NCBI GenBank assembly: GCA_003021335.1
Contig: PXQL01000036.1
Location: forward strand, 1 to 5,076
Direction: 5' to 3'
Origin: Halobacteriales archaeon QH_10_67_13
GTDB lineage: Archaea > Halobacteriota > Halobacteria > Halobacteriales > Haloarculaceae
Length of the DNA: 5,076 nt
The notes under the pieces are model-generated. The model was not told the DNA's origin. It saw only the letters and a list, made by a program, of their open reading frames with translations, and made no database searches. Of this stretch, positions 4,481-5,076 are shown in pieces; the stretch's first letter is position 1; the number at the start of each line of letters is the position of its first letter. Made by a program: the position numbers and the translations under genes.

Positions 4481-5076
4481 AGAAAGGCAACGCCGAACCC
4501 GCCCAACACGAGCGCGCTCGCCCCCGCGACGACCGGCGCCAGGGTGTCGACGCGGCGCCCGGCAGCGACGAGTGTGGCCGGAAAGCCGACGATCCAGACG
4601 ACGACGCCGCCGAACAGTCCGACGATCAGCGCGGCACTGCCGGTCTGTACCACGAGAACCCCGGCAAGCGCGTCCCCGAGCCCGGGAACCCGTGCCAGCA
4701 CGTCGATCTCGCCGGGATCGAGCAGGCCAACGCCGACGGTCAGCCAGAACAGGATCTGGTAGGGGTTCGTCAGCCCCAGGACGAACGCCTTCTCGAATCC
4801 CCTGCCGGACCCGCCCTCCATCTCGTCGGGAGCGAGCGTCGACCGGACGTTCCGGGCCGCGTCGATCGCGAAATACAGCATGAGCAGCCCGCCGACGGTC
4901 ACCATCGCCGCCCGAATCCCCGGCCGTCGCGCAACGACCGAGACCGCCCCGACGACCGCCAACAGGAAAAAGACGACATCAGCGACCATCGCCCCGAGTC
5001 CGGCCCGGAAGCCGGCGGGCCAGCCCCCGACGACGCTCTCCTCGGCGATGATCGCGTTCATCGGCCCGGGCGGCGC
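4195..5076 (-). CDS. LysE-family amino-acid/metabolite exporter, 5' end outside the window, unusual C-terminal read-through
   Basis: The frame is open from the right edge and encodes APPGPMNAIIAEES at its beginning. PPGP is the conserved N-terminal motif of LysE/RhtB exporters, so the ATG at 5061 is internal and the true start lies beyond the window. Numbering from that Met, hydrophobic helices lie at about residues 20-43, 52-70, 101-114, 134-160 and 172-195, with the family motif GLTNPYQILFW at 96-106. Such proteins export amino acids or related solutes across the cell membrane and are usually about 200-215 residues long. Here the recognisable protein ends around FLYDG (residue 197, near 4471), which coincides with the stop of the convergent HD gene. 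The frame then continues for about 90 residues antisense to that gene, ending at the TGA at 4195-4197. That tail is Ser/Arg-rich and looks like shadow sequence. The substrate is unknown. Confidence 0.85.
   Translation of the reverse strand, partial: APPGPMNAIIAEESVVGGWPAGFRAGLGAMVADVVFFLLAVVGAVSVVARRPGIRAAMVTVGGLLMLYFAIDAARNVRSTLAPDEMEGGSGRGFEKAFVLGLTNPYQILFWLTVGVGLLDPGEIDVLARVPGLGDALAGVLVVQTGSAALIVGLFGGVVVWIVGFPATLVAAGRRVDTLAPVVAGASALVLGGFGVAFLYDGAAISSSSHSSNHRARLSRRWAMSRAVWLSTRSSASSPRSSTRSIISGASVWVRDSYPIRNNTSATPLAPTLSRMSASTRHCVSRGRSATGP

Noticed and set aside
4374..4883. A plus-strand frame of 169 codons at the end of the HD gene and opposite the exporter.
   Set aside because: It is extremely Arg-rich (strings of RRR), out of frame with the HD gene and antisense to clear exporter helices.
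5059..5061. The ATG at 5061 as the start of the exporter.
   Set aside because: The five codons before it encode APPGP, the conserved LysE-family motif, so this Met is internal and the start is beyond the right edge.

Overview
The window looks like chromosomal DNA of a haloarchaeon (class Halobacteria). It is GC-rich, the predicted proteins are rich in Asp and Glu, and there is a Tat-type lipoprotein signal (twin arginine followed by LAGC). Several genes start with GTG, and some TATA-like boxes lie about 27 bp from a start codon, as in leaderless archaeal transcripts. The species cannot be named from the sequence alone.

Layout from left to right. At 1-131 (-) is the 5' end of a gene for a small membrane-anchored protein that runs off the left edge. 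It is divergent from 270-1154 (+), a secreted Tat lipoprotein of unknown function. At 1377-2647 (-) is a major facilitator superfamily (MFS) transporter whose reading frame is broken near 1680; about one transmembrane helix (the expected TM9) seems to be missing, so I call it a pseudogene. At 2873-3241 and 3393-3680 (+) are two tandem paralogous small zinc-finger proteins (CxxC-18-CxxCH). The second copy has homology upstream of its only usable start codon, so its original N-terminus has been lost. At 3809-4480 (+) is an HD-domain metal-dependent phosphohydrolase with a strong Shine-Dalgarno site and an AT-rich, repeat-containing promoter. At 4195-5076 (-) is a LysE-family exporter, convergent with the HD gene. 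It enters from the right edge, and its frame lacks a stop at the expected end and reads through into the antisense of the HD gene.

The genes do not form one obvious pathway or operon. The HD enzyme, exporter, lipoprotein and MFS transporter look like independent single-gene units. The zinc-finger pair is a local gene duplication and may be co-transcribed. I found no CRISPR array, tRNA, rRNA, insertion sequence or integrase, and no convincing evidence of a new multi-gene defence or mobile system. The most notable signals are gene decay and remodelling: the broken transporter, the duplicated zinc-finger gene with a displaced start, and the exporter that lost its normal stop.
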